64,000 nucleotides of DNA from NCBI GenBank assembly GCA_021201795.1, contig JAJQEF010000016.1, positions 84,531 to 148,530 on the forward strand. Reading direction: 5' to 3'. Positions within the stretch are counted from its first letter, which is position 1; every line of letters starts with the position of its first letter. This document shows, piece by piece, positions 9,707 through 18,922 of the stretch. Position numbers and translations under genes: made by a program. Below the pieces are notes generated by a model that was not told the origin of the DNA, did not search any database, and saw only the letters and a program-made list of their open reading frames with translations. This DNA comes from Rikenellaceae bacterium. Lineage in GTDB: Bacteria > Bacteroidota > Bacteroidia > Bacteroidales > Rikenellaceae.

Positions 9707-9877
9707 ATGGCTTATAAAATTGACGAGGGTACTTGTACAGCATGTGGTACTTGTATTGATGAATGCCCGGTAGAGGCGATTACAGCAGGTGATGTTTATA
9801 CTATCGATCCTGATACTTGTATCGACTGCGGAGCATGTGCAGGCGTTTGTCCGGTAGAAGCTATTCAACCAGAATAA
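9707..9877 (+). CDS. 2[4Fe-4S] ferredoxin
   Basis: 56-residue clostridial-type ferredoxin, a low-potential electron carrier for pyruvate:ferredoxin oxidoreductase, hydrogenase and radical SAM enzymes. Two CX2CX2CX3CP motifs are intact: C10, C13, C16, C20 and C38, C41, C44, C48. It has its own strong promoter and terminator, so it is probably a highly expressed single-gene transcript. The sequence is clear by eye and leaves little doubt. Confidence 0.95.
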   Translation: MAYKIDEGTCTACGTCIDECPVEAITAGDVYTIDPDTCIDCGACAGVCPVEAIQPE

Positions 9878-9895
9878 TTATTAATTAAAAATTAA

Positions 9896-9903
9896 TAATT
9901 TTG
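9896..9903 (+). promoter_or_regulatory. Possible mqnC promoter -10 inside the ferredoxin terminator region
   Basis: TAATTTTG matches TAnnTTTG and ends one base before the terminator hairpin. A start site about 7 bases downstream would fall inside the left arm, so an mqnC transcript would lack the full hairpin. No convincing -33 box is present. Confidence 0.35.
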
Positions 9904-9932
9904 GGCTGTCCATTAAGGACAGCCTTTTTTTT
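9904..9932 (+). terminator. Rho-independent terminator after ferredoxin, abutting mqnC
   Basis: GGCTGTCC (9904-9911), loop ATTAA, GGACAGCC (9917-9924), then eight T. The mqnC ATG begins at the very next base. Confidence 0.85.
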
Positions 9933-11021
9933 ATGGAACTAAATAAAATTTACGATAAAGCACTCAATAATATCGATCTTACGGTCGATGAAGCGGTATA
10001 CCTCTGGAATAACGCCCCGCTCAGCGAACTTATGTTTATTGCCGACATCCTTCGGAGCCGAGCCGTAGGGAGCGATATAGTTACGTGGCAGATCGACCGC
10101 AACGTCAATATCACTAACGTTTGTATATCCGGATGTAAATTCTGTAACTTCCATTGCAGACTCATAGAAAAAGAAAAATCCTTCATAACTACCGTAGAGG
10201 AGTATAAGAAAAAGATTGATGAAACGATCAGCCTTAACGGGGATCAGCTTCTTTTACAGGGAGGACTCCATCCTGAACTTGGAATAGAATTTTACGAAGA
10301 ACTGTTCCGAACCCTGAAAGGAGATTATCCAGGTTTTAAACTACATGCCCTCGGACCGCCCGAGATAATACATATTTCGAAATTAAGCAGGCTCGATATA
10401 AAAACTGTTTTGCAAAGATTAACGGATGCCGGATTGGATTCGCTTCCCGGAGCAGGTGCCGAAATACTCGACAACGAAATAAGACGCAGGATATCTCCCG
10501 GAAAATGCACTGCTGACCAATGGCTCGATGTTATGCGTATTGCCCACGGTATGAATATTGCGACTTCCGCTACTATGATGTACGGACATGTCGAGACCGT
10601 AAGGCATCGTATGGAGCATCTGGCTAAAATACGCGATCTGCAAGCGGAATGTCCCGGGAAGAATTACGGATTTATAGCATTTATTCCATGGATATTCAGA
10701 AGCACCGGAACTAAACTCGGGAAGGACGTCGAAACGGTATTCCATCCTTCGGAATATCTCCGCATGATAGCGATGAGCAGAATAGTTCTTAACAATATAA
10801 GGAACATTCAGGCGTCGTGGCTCACGGTGGGCAAAGAGACTGCGCAAATAGCGCTTCACGCCGGAGCCAACGATATGGGATCGATCATGATAGAAGAGAA
10901 TGTTGTTTCTTCCGCAGGAGCGCGTAATAGTTTTGACGCAGAGGGAATACAGCAGGCTATCCGTGAAGCGGGATTCGAACCGAAGCTCAGGGATCAGAAG
11001 TACCGTTACCGTACGGTTTAA
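9933..11021 (+). CDS. mqnC: Cyclic dehypoxanthinyl futalosine synthase
   Basis: Radical SAM enzyme of the futalosine menaquinone pathway that cyclises dehypoxanthinyl futalosine. The 362-residue protein has CX3CX2C at C64, C68 and C71. Features favouring MqnC over MqnE or CofH are DSLPGAGAEIL, TSATMMYGHVET, FIAFIPW, NIQASWLTVG and GANDMGSIMIEENVV. The start at 9933 directly follows a terminator T-run; the next Met (residue 34) is too far in. Other mqn genes are not in this window. Confidence 0.9.
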   Translation: MELNKIYDKALNNIDLTVDEAVYLWNNAPLSELMFIADILRSRAVGSDIVTWQIDRNVNITNVCISGCKFCNFHCRLIEKEKSFITTVEEYKKKIDETISLNGDQLLLQGGLHPELGIEFYEELFRTLKGDYPGFKLHALGPPEIIHISKLSRLDIKTVLQRLTDAGLDSLPGAGAEILDNEIRRRISPGKCTADQWLDVMRIAHGMNIATSATMMYGHVETVRHRMEHLAKIRDLQAECPGKNYGFIAFIPWIFRSTGTKLGKDVETVFHPSEYLRMIAMSRIVLNNIRNIQASWLTVGKETAQIALHAGANDMGSIMIEENVVSSAGARNSFDAEGIQQAIREAGFEPKLRDQKYRYRTV

Positions 11022-11041
11022 TACAAATTACAGAATTTTAT

Positions 11042-11049
11042 TACATTTG
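11042..11049 (+). promoter_or_regulatory. -10 element for the saccharopine dehydrogenase-like gene
   Basis: TACATTTG (TAnnTTTG), 29 bases upstream of the ATG at 11079. Confidence 0.5.
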
Positions 11050-11078
11050 TGAACTAAAATAATAATTTTTATCCGAGC

Positions 11079-12272
11079 ATGGGAAAAGTTTTGATAATCG
11101 GAGCCGGCGGTGTCGGAACCGTAGTGGCCCACAAAGTGGCGCAGAATCCGGAAGTTTTCACGGAAATAATGCTGGCGAGCCGTACTAAATCCAAATGCGA
11201 CGCTATTGCGGAAGCAGTCGGAGGAGGCCGGATACAGACCGCACAGGTAGATGCGGACAGTGTACCTGAACTTGTGGCGCTAATGAAGTCGTTCCAACCG
11301 GAACTCGTTATAAATGTTGCGCTTCCTTATCAGGATCTTACGATTATGGATGCCTGCCTCGAGTGCGGAGTCAACTATCTCGATACGGCTAACTACGAGC
11401 CTGTCGACGAAGCTAAATTCGAATATAAATGGCAGTGGGCGTACAAAGATAAATTCGAGAAGGCAGGACTTACCGCTATTCTCGGATGCGGCTTCGATCC
11501 GGGAGTGACAAGTATATTCACTGCCTACGCTGCTAAACACCACTTCGACGAGATTCAATATCTCGATATAGTAGACTGCAACGCCGGCGATCACGGCAAG
11601 GCATTCGCTACCAACTTCAATCCGGAAATTAACATCCGGGAAGTCACCCAGAAAGGTAAATACTGGGAGAACGGCCAGTGGGTAGAAACCGAACCGCATG
11701 AGATTCACAAACCGCTCAATTACCCTAACATAGGCCCTAAAGAGTCTTACGTTATTTATCATGAAGAACTTGAGTCGCTGGTTAAAAATTTTCCCACGAT
11801 CAAACGCGCTCGTTTCTGGATGACATTCGGACAGGAATACCTTACACATCTTCGTGTGATTCAGAATATCGGTATGGCAAGCATCGAACCTATCATGTAT
11901 AACGGTGTCGAGATCGTACCTATACAGTTCCTTAAAGCCGTGCTTCCGAATCCGGGAGATTTAGGCGAAAATTACGTAGGAGAGACTTCTATCGGATGCC
12001 GCATACGCGGATTGAAAGACGGTAAGGAACGTACATATTACATATATAACAATGCAAGCCATAAAGCTGCTTACGAAGAGACCGGTACCCAGGCTGTGAG
12101 CTATACGACAGGTGTTCCTGCTATGATAGGCGCTATGATGTTCTTCAAGGGACTTTGGCGAAAGGCAGGAGTTCACAATGTCGAAGAATTCGATCCGGAC
12201 CCGTTCATGGAACAGCTCAATAAACAGGGGCTTCCATGGCACGAACTTTTCGATGTGAATTTGGAACTGTAA
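11079..12272 (+). CDS. Saccharopine dehydrogenase family; probable carboxy(nor)spermidine dehydrogenase
   Basis: 397-residue cytosolic NAD(P)H-dependent reductase. The N-terminal Rossmann motif is IIGAGGVGTVVAH (5-17), and GCGFDPGVTSIF is near residue 136. The size and these motifs fit carboxynorspermidine/carboxyspermidine dehydrogenase, which condenses aspartate semialdehyde with a diamine in the alternative spermidine pathway common in Bacteroidota. The partner decarboxylase (nspC) is not in this window. It is a single gene with its own promoter and a terminator shared with polA. Confidence 0.85.
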   Translation: MGKVLIIGAGGVGTVVAHKVAQNPEVFTEIMLASRTKSKCDAIAEAVGGGRIQTAQVDADSVPELVALMKSFQPELVINVALPYQDLTIMDACLECGVNYLDTANYEPVDEAKFEYKWQWAYKDKFEKAGLTAILGCGFDPGVTSIFTAYAAKHHFDEIQYLDIVDCNAGDHGKAFATNFNPEINIREVTQKGKYWENGQWVETEPHEIHKPLNYPNIGPKESYVIYHEELESLVKNFPTIKRARFWMTFGQEYLTHLRVIQNIGMASIEPIMYNGVEIVPIQFLKAVLPNPGDLGENYVGETSIGCRIRGLKDGKERTYYIYNNASHKAAYEETGTQAVSYTTGVPAMIGAMMFFKGLWRKAGVHNVEEFDPDPFMEQLNKQGLPWHELFDVNLEL

Positions 12273-12280
12273 TATATAAC

Positions 12281-12306
12281 AAAGGGTGACATTCGTCAGC
12301 CTTTTA
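12281..12306. terminator. Hairpin between convergent genes
   Basis: AAGGGTGAC, loop ATTC, GTCAGCCTT with one mismatch, followed by TTTATTT on the plus strand. It lies between the dehydrogenase stop and the polA stop and may serve both. Confidence 0.55.
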
Positions 12307-12307
12307 T

Positions 12308-15106
12308 TTAATGTGCTTCCAGCCAGTTACTGCCGTAACCGCTCTCAGCGATCAGCGGTACGGAAATTTTTGCTGCATTCTCCATACATTTTATCACGAT
12401 GTTCTGTACCGTTTCGATTTCATCGGTAAAAACATTCAGAACGAGTTCATCATGCACCTGAAGCATGAGTTTCGAACGCAGTCCCTGTTCCTTCAACTGT
12501 CTATCCACATGGATCATAGCGATCTTGATAATATCCGCAGCACTGCCCTGTATAGGTGCATTGATTGCATTTCTTTCTGCAAATCCGCGGACATTGGCGT
12601 TCTTCGAGTTAATATCCGGAATAAACCGCTTGCGTCCGTAAATGGTCGAGACGTAACCTTTGCCGCGAGCTTCTTCGATACAGTTGTCCATATATTTACG
12701 AACTCCCTGATATGTTGAGAAATAACCTTCGATTATTTTCTTCGCTTCGCTTCGCGGTATCGTAAACCGTTGGGACAGACCGAATGCAGAGATTCCGTAT
12801 ATGATTCCGAAATTCGCTGTTTTTGCCCTTCGCCTCTGTTCGGAAGTTACTTCACCTTCGGATACACCGAAAATTTTCGCCGCTGTCGCTGAATGTATAT
12901 CTTTTTCTTCACGGAACGCTTCCAGCATATTCTCATCCCCGCTCAAATGCGCCATTAACCGCAGTTCCACCTGACTATAGTCCGCCGACATTACCACACA
13001 ACCGTCTTCCGAAGGGATGAACGCTTTGCGCAGCGTACGTCCCTGTTCGTCCCGGATAGGAATATTCTGAAGGTTCGGGTTGTTTGAACTGAGCCTGCCC
13101 GTAGCAGTAACAGCCTGATTGAAAGAGGTGTGGATTTTTCCCGTCGCCGGGTTGACCAGCTTCGGCAGAGCTTCTATATAAGTTGAGAGAAGCTTCTTGA
13201 GACCTCTGTAATCGAGTATCATTTCGATTATCGGATGCTTGTCCTCGATGCTTCTCAAATACTCTTCGTCAGTGCGGTATTGTTTGGTTTTGGTCAGCTT
13301 AGCCTTGGGGTCTATTTTAAGTTTCCCGAACAAAACTTCCCCGAGTTGTTTCGAAGAATTTACATTGAGATCAGGCTCCCCGGCAAGTTCGCGAACTTTA
13401 CTCTCAAGCGAATACATTTCTCCTTCCAGCGATCTGCCGTATTCCTGCAAGCCAGCTATGTCTATTTTAATTCCTTCGAGTTCCATAGATGCAAGAACAC
13501 GGATCAACGGTTCCTCGATTTCTTTATATAGTTCGGTGAGCTGATTGTTCTCCAACTCTTTCCAGAGGATTTCCTTGATCTGGAAAATATTGTCAGCTGT
13601 CTCGCACGAATACTCCGAAACTGTATTCACCGGAACAAGATCGAGGCTCAGTTGCTTCACCCCTTTGCCCGCGAACGATTCGTATTCCACAGCTTCATAA
13701 TTGAGATATTTACGTGCCAGATATTCCAATTTGTGGCTCGCTTCCGGATCCAGAAGATAATGCAGGATCATTGTGTCGAACAAAAAGCCGCCTACATTGA
13801 TTCCGTATTGGCTCAGAGCCGTAATGTCGGTCTTGATGTTATGCCCGCACTTGCTTATATTTTTATTTTCAAATGCCGGTTTCAGAATTTCCAGAATTTG
13901 TTCCGCCTTCTGCTTGTCGCTGTCGAGAATAAGATAGTGCGCCTCGTGGAACTTTAACGAAAATGATATTCCCAGAATTTTATCGTTAAAAACGTCAGGA
14001 CCGGATGTTTCCGTTTTAAATGAAAAAGATTCGCTGGCACAGAGCTTCCCGGCTAACTCCCGTACATCCTCTGCCGATGAAATATTGCAGTATAAATGTT
14101 CGGTGTTTTCGATACTGACGGTGACCGTTTCTTCAACTTCCACCGTATTTATACTGAACAGATCGTGCCGGGCATTTTGTTGTACCTGTTGTTGCGCCGC
14201 GCTCGAAAAAAGATCGTTCCCGGTTGAATTTTTCACGATTTCGTCCCCCATACCTTTGAGAAACGAAGAAAAACCAAGATGTAGATATATTTTTTTCAGA
14301 CTCTCGTAGTCGGGTTTTTCCATGACCAGACACTCCGGCTGGAACTCTATCGGAACTTCCGTATCTATTGCCGCCAGTTTTTTCGCAAGCATTATCTGAT
14401 CGGTATGAGCAGCGATGTTTTCACCCAGCTTACCTTTTATCGACTTAACGTTTTCAATAACTTGATCGACCGTTCCGTACTGGCATACGAGTTTTATCGC
14501 AGTTTTTTCACCGATCCCCGGAACCCCCGGAATATTGTCGGAAGCATCTCCCCACAGGGCAAGAACATCGACGATCTGTGTAGGGTCGTCGAGTCCGTAA
14601 TGTTCCTTGACCTTCTCCATGTCCACGATCTCTATACCTTCCCCGCTCTTGCGCTGTTTGTAAATATAGACGCAAGGCTGAACCAACTGCCCGAAATCTT
14701 TATCCGGAGTAACCATATAGACTTTGAAATTCTCTTTCGCAGCCTTGACTGATAAAGTTCCTATAACGTCGTCCGCTTCGTATCCCGGTATCTCGAGAAT
14801 GGGGATGCGCATTGCCGTAAGTATTTCTTTTATATAAGGCACTGAGGCGATGATGTCTTCCGGAGTAGAGCTTCTGTTGGCTTTGTAATCGGTGAAGATG
14901 TCGTGCCGGAAATTTCCTCCCGGAGGATCGAACGCAACCCCGATATAGCTCGGATTCTCCTTCTTGATTATATCGTTGATAAATTTAGTAAAACCGAAGA
15001 TGGCCGAAGTGTTCAGGCCTTCTTTGTTCCTCATCGGACGGTTGATGAATGCGTAATACGACCTGAATATCAGGGCATATGCGTCTACTAAAAATAGCCT
15101 GTTCAT
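12308..15106 (-). CDS. polA: DNA polymerase I
   Basis: Gap-filling polymerase for replication and repair, 932 residues. The order is 5'-3' exonuclease (about 1-290), linker, 3'-5' exonuclease-like domain (about 340-520) and family A polymerase (about 540-932; ADYSQVELRLMAHLSGDENM region and QVHDELV near the C-terminus). In the proofreading domain, K364 sits where E. coli has D355 and T503 where it has D501; E366, D427 and Y499 remain. Proofreading is therefore probably lost (inference from motif alignment by eye). queD lies immediately upstream with no gap. Confidence 0.96.
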   Translation of the reverse strand: MNRLFLVDAYALIFRSYYAFINRPMRNKEGLNTSAIFGFTKFINDIIKKENPSYIGVAFDPPGGNFRHDIFTDYKANRSSTPEDIIASVPYIKEILTAMRIPILEIPGYEADDVIGTLSVKAAKENFKVYMVTPDKDFGQLVQPCVYIYKQRKSGEGIEIVDMEKVKEHYGLDDPTQIVDVLALWGDASDNIPGVPGIGEKTAIKLVCQYGTVDQVIENVKSIKGKLGENIAAHTDQIMLAKKLAAIDTEVPIEFQPECLVMEKPDYESLKKIYLHLGFSSFLKGMGDEIVKNSTGNDLFSSAAQQQVQQNARHDLFSINTVEVEETVTVSIENTEHLYCNISSAEDVRELAGKLCASESFSFKTETSGPDVFNDKILGISFSLKFHEAHYLILDSDKQKAEQILEILKPAFENKNISKCGHNIKTDITALSQYGINVGGFLFDTMILHYLLDPEASHKLEYLARKYLNYEAVEYESFAGKGVKQLSLDLVPVNTVSEYSCETADNIFQIKEILWKELENNQLTELYKEIEEPLIRVLASMELEGIKIDIAGLQEYGRSLEGEMYSLESKVRELAGEPDLNVNSSKQLGEVLFGKLKIDPKAKLTKTKQYRTDEEYLRSIEDKHPIIEMILDYRGLKKLLSTYIEALPKLVNPATGKIHTSFNQAVTATGRLSSNNPNLQNIPIRDEQGRTLRKAFIPSEDGCVVMSADYSQVELRLMAHLSGDENMLEAFREEKDIHSATAAKIFGVSEGEVTSEQRRRAKTANFGIIYGISAFGLSQRFTIPRSEAKKIIEGYFSTYQGVRKYMDNCIEEARGKGYVSTIYGRKRFIPDINSKNANVRGFAERNAINAPIQGSAADIIKIAMIHVDRQLKEQGLRSKLMLQVHDELVLNVFTDEIETVQNIVIKCMENAAKISVPLIAESGYGSNWLEAH

Positions 15107-15562
15107 TTATTTTATATTATCGGAATGAAACCATTCGGCATACGACGTTGCCGTTTCGTGCAGCCTGAGGCTGTGAAGTGTTACTCTTTCAGGAAGTTTA
15201 GCCATTATGTCCGGAGCGAAATCCGAAAGCATATTCTCACAGGTCGGCTGGTAGTCCGAAGTTATGACTTTGCCGAAGTGTTCCCTGATCTGTTCAATTA
15301 ATTCTGCGTTGGCATCTGTCCTGCGTATTACGAACGCGTGGTCGTATTTGTCGATGACCGTTTCCATGACTATCTTTTTCAGTTCACCGAAATCCATCAC
15401 CATCCCGTACTTGGGATTTTGCTGATCGCCGCAGGGTTCGCCGCAGATAGTAACGAAAAATTTATATGAGTGCCCGTGTATCTGCCTGCATGCCCCGTCG
15501 TAACCTTCCAGTGCATGAGACATTTCGAAAGAAAATTCTTTCGTTAGTCTGATTACTGCCAT
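15107..15562 (-). CDS. queD: 6-carboxytetrahydropterin synthase
   Basis: Converts 7,8-dihydroneopterin triphosphate to 6-carboxytetrahydropterin in queuosine/7-deazaguanine synthesis. The 151-residue length is typical. Zinc-ligand histidines are visible in FEMSHALEGYDG and in HGHSYKFFV, with the catalytic Cys in ACRQIHGH. Its stop codon directly adjoins the polA start codon, so the two are co-transcribed from the promoter at 15580-15587. Confidence 0.93.
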   Translation of the reverse strand: MAVIRLTKEFSFEMSHALEGYDGACRQIHGHSYKFFVTICGEPCGDQQNPKYGMVMDFGELKKIVMETVIDKYDHAFVIRRTDANAELIEQIREHFGKVITSDYQPTCENMLSDFAPDIMAKLPERVTLHSLRLHETATSYAEWFHSDNIK

Positions 15563-15579
15563 AATTATGTTTTAATACA

Positions 15580-15587
15580 AAAATAAT
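15580..15587 (-). promoter_or_regulatory. -10 element for queD-polA
   Basis: TATTTTTG on the minus strand (TAnnTTTG), 18 bases upstream of the queD ATG. Confidence 0.5.
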
Positions 15588-15633
15588 TAATTCTTACTAA
15601 TTTAGCCCGATATTTGCATGAAATAAATTTAAG

Positions 15634-16512
15634 ATGCACAAGTCAGGTTTTGTAAATATTATAGGTAATCCGAATGTAGGTAAATCCACCCTTATGAACG
15701 CTCTCGTGGGCGAGAGACTGTCCATTATAACGTCTAAGGCGCAAACTACGCGCCACAGGATAATGGGGATCGTTAACGGCGAGGATTTTCAGATAGTTTA
15801 TTCCGATACTCCGGGAGTTCTCAAACCGAATTACAAACTTCAGGAATCCATGATGAAGTTCGTGACCGGAGCTTTGAAGGATGCGGATATAATCCTATAT
15901 GTTACCGATACGGTAGAGCAGATCGACAAGCACAGCGAATTTCTTGAGAAAGTTAAACTCAGCGGTATTCCTACCATTGCAGTTATCAATAAGATCGATC
16001 TTACGACCCCGGATAAACTGGAAGAACTTGTGGACAAGGTACAGGAAATACTTCCGGATGCCGAGATAGTACCTGTTTCAGCAAAAAACTATTTTAATAT
16101 CGGAGGTCTGTTCGACCTTATCCTTAAGAAACTTCCCGAAGGTCCGGCGTTTTATCCGAAAGATGCACTCACGGATAAAACCATGCGTTTTTTCGCTTCA
16201 GAGATAATCCGCGAGAAAATCTTCCTAAATTACGATAAAGAGATACCGTACAGTGTAGAAATAGCAGTCGAGAGCTACAAGGAAGAGCCTGCGATAGACA
16301 GGATAAGAGCGGTTATCTATGTTACCCGGGATTCCCAGAAGGGTATCCTTATAGGACATCAGGGTAAAATGCTGAAAAAAGTCGGAACCCAGGCAAGGAT
16401 GGAACTCGAAGAATTTTTAGGAAAAAAAGTATTTCTGGAATTATTCGTTAAAGTAAACCAGGATTGGAAAAATAACGACCGGGCCCTCAGGAATTTTGGA
16501 TATATGGAATAA
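15634..16512 (+). CDS. era: GTPase Era
   Basis: Essential ribosome-associated GTPase that binds the 3' end of 16S rRNA during 30S maturation. The 292-residue protein has G1 GNPNVGKS (11-18), G3 DTPG near 57, G4 NKID near 124, and a C-terminal KH domain with GHQGKMLKKVG. A GATATTTG element at 15610-15617 is a possible -10. The GH2 gene follows 18 bases after its stop and may be read through. Confidence 0.97.
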   Translation: MHKSGFVNIIGNPNVGKSTLMNALVGERLSIITSKAQTTRHRIMGIVNGEDFQIVYSDTPGVLKPNYKLQESMMKFVTGALKDADIILYVTDTVEQIDKHSEFLEKVKLSGIPTIAVINKIDLTTPDKLEELVDKVQEILPDAEIVPVSAKNYFNIGGLFDLILKKLPEGPAFYPKDALTDKTMRFFASEIIREKIFLNYDKEIPYSVEIAVESYKEEPAIDRIRAVIYVTRDSQKGILIGHQGKMLKKVGTQARMELEEFLGKKVFLELFVKVNQDWKNNDRALRNFGYME

Positions 16513-16530
16513 TCTAAATCCCGCACTCCC

Positions 16531-18555
16531 ATGAGACGGATATTTTTGTTTATTTTTTTCATGTCGGTATTTTATACCGTTCATTCGCGTCAGATCATAA
16601 ATATAAACCGCAACTGGCAGTTTTCGCTGAACCAAGATATATCATTGCAGTCGCGTATAACAGTGGATGTTCCGCATACGTGGAATTACGATGCCGTGGC
16701 CGTTCGGAATGAATATTATCGTGGCGTTGCCAATTACATAAAAGATATACGCATTCCATCCGATTGGAGGGGCAAACGTGTCTTTATCCGCTTTTACGGG
16801 GTTAATTCCGAGGCCCATCTAATCGTGAACGGTCATTTTGCCGGTGAACACAAAGGCGGTTATACAGCATTTACATTCGAGATAACGGACTATCTGCGTT
16901 ACGGATCTTCCAACAGTTTATGGGTAAGGGTCAATAACTCTCATCAACTCGACGTAATGCCTATAAACGGGGACTTTAATGTTTACGGTGGAATTTACAG
17001 GGATGTGGAGCTTATCGTTACAGAAGATATCGGTATATCCCTTCTGGATCACGGAAGCAACGGTGTGTACGTGAGTCAGTCCGAAGTCACTTCGGAATAT
17101 GCGAAAATCGATACTGAGATACATATTTCTTCTTCAGCATCTAAATTAACGAACATAACCATTTCTGTTGAAATAGTGGAACCTGAAACTAATTCCGTGG
17201 TGGCTTCGAAGGATGCGAGAATTAAAGTCGAAGGCAGCGAGATATTAAACCTGAGCCTCTCTGTTGACAATCCAAAGCTATGGAACGGATACAGGGACGC
17301 TTATCTTTACGATCTGAAAGTTAAAATAAAATCAGTCGATATTGTAAAGGATTCCCTTGTGGTTCCTGTCGGACTGCGCAATTATACAGTAACTTCGGAC
17401 AAAGGATTCTTCCTTAACGGCAATCCTTACAAACTGCATGGAGTTTTATATCACGGAGATATCTCCGGCCGGGGAACAGCGATGACAAAAGCCGATATAG
17501 AAGCTGATTTCGATATGATGCTGGAGATGGGCGTTAATGCCATAAGAATGGCGAATTATCCACAAGACCCTTATCTTTTCGAACTTTGCGACCGATACGG
17601 AATTCTGGTTTGGTGCGAGATCCCGTTGGTGGGTCAGGATATACGCAGTTATAACGGATTTATCGACAGCCCTGTGTTTAAAGAAAATTGTAAACTCCAG
17701 CTTACGGAGATGGTAAAACAGAACCACAATCATTCATCCGTAGTATTCTGGGGGATTTTCTCCAATCTTATAACCAGGGACGACCGGTTGATTCCTTTCG
17801 TCCGTGAGCTGAACAGACTGGCTAAAACGCTTGACCCTACCAGACTTACATCCGCTTCGAGCAATCAGGACGGAGATATTAATTTTATAACGGATGTGAT
17901 AGGATGGAGCCAGTATCTGGGATGGAAAGAAGGTGCCGTAGCAGATATGGAAAAATGGCTGGATCAGCTTACTACTCAATGGTTCATGCTGAAATCCGGA
18001 ATAGGGGAATACGGTTCAGGAGGTTCCGTTACCCATGTTAACGATACCCTCCGGAGACCTTACACGCGTGAACGCTTGAATCCCGAGAGGTAGCAGAGCA
18101 GGTATCACGAGAAGTTTTATGAAATCGTAAATAATTATCCTTCGTTGTGGGGAACATTCATCAATGCTATGTTCGATTACGGATCGGTGAATTATATTCG
18201 CGGAGATAGTCCCGGAGTGGTTAATCTGGGAATGGTGACTTACGACCGCAGATTTAAAAAAGACGCATTTTATTTTTATAAAGCGAACTGGGACGATCTC
18301 GAAGCATTCGTATATATATCTGATAAAAGATGGAACGAAAGGGTGGATGAGCTGCAGAATATCCGTGTTTATTCTAATCAACAAACGGTAGAGCTCTTTG
18401 TCAACGGAAAGTCTTATGGGACCATTCGGGGGAAGAATGGGGTCTTCATTTGGCCGAACGTACGTTTACAAAGAGGTCTGAATACTATAGAAGCCTATTC
18501 GGGTAGAGTTAGCGATATGACGGAAATATCCGTAAATCCTTACATTATAAGATAA
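16531..18555 (+). pseudogene. Secreted GH2 glycoside hydrolase with internal TAG and missing acid/base Glu
   Basis: The reading frame spans 674 positions, interrupted once by TAG at 18091-18093 (position 521). After it the same frame continues with QSRYHEKFYEIVNNYPSLWG and stays open to 18555. The N-terminus is a signal peptide, followed by the GH2 sugar-binding domain, immunoglobulin-like domain and TIM barrel. The usual acid/base motif (FWG..NE) reads FWGIFSNLI at 406-414, with no glutamate; the nucleophile E493 in GIGEYGSGG is kept. Two independent defects suggest a decaying gene or non-catalytic relative. If the stop is real, a 520-residue product is made, truncated near the end of the barrel. 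Confidence 0.8.
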
Positions 18556-18643
18556 TAAGAGCGGAAGATATTCTGAATGGTCTGATTGTTGAAGTGTTTC
18601 TGTATTTTAAGAGAAATTGTCGAACAATTAAACTATTAGAATT

Positions 18644-18883
18644 ATGTTTCATCATCACAAAAAACTCAGTCACAAGCCTAAAGAGGGAAAATTAACGGTA
18701 GCTATTGAAAAACGTACGTCTAAAGTTCCTTCGGTAGTTTATCTTTCAGCGTCAGCCGCCGCTACGGCAGCGTCGTTGACATTAAAATGTTTCGGTAAGA
18801 AAAACGCTTCTTTATTCGTAGGTCAATGGGCCGCACCGTTACTTATAATGGGGCTATATAATAAAATAGTAAAAACAGAATGA
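18644..18883 (+). CDS. Small hypothetical membrane-associated protein
   Basis: 79 residues. The N-terminus is basic and His-rich (MFHHHKKLSHKPKEGKL), followed by an Ala-rich hydrophobic stretch at about 29-47 and a second hydrophobic stretch at about 57-72. No family was recognised. It begins 88 bases after the GH2 remnant and ends just before a very strong terminator, so it looks like a separately punctuated gene. A small inner-membrane protein is the most that can be said. Confidence 0.65.
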   Translation: MFHHHKKLSHKPKEGKLTVAIEKRTSKVPSVVYLSASAAATAASLTLKCFGKKNASLFVGQWAAPLLIMGLYNKIVKTE

Positions 18884-18891
18884 CACGACTG

Positions 18892-18922
18892 AAAATAAGG
18901 AGAGCACTGCTCTCCTTATTTT
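18892..18922. terminator. Bidirectional terminator between the small protein gene and cydB
   Basis: 14-base perfect arms AAAATAAGGAGAGC and GCTCTCCTTATTTT around the loop ACT. It serves the plus-strand small gene and the minus-strand cyd cluster, and overlaps the cydB stop codon by two bases. Confidence 0.9.

Noticed and set aside
9933..11021. Calling this gene mqnE or cofH
   Set aside because: FIAFIPW, NIQASWLTVG and the GANDMGSIMIEENVV segment fit MqnC better.
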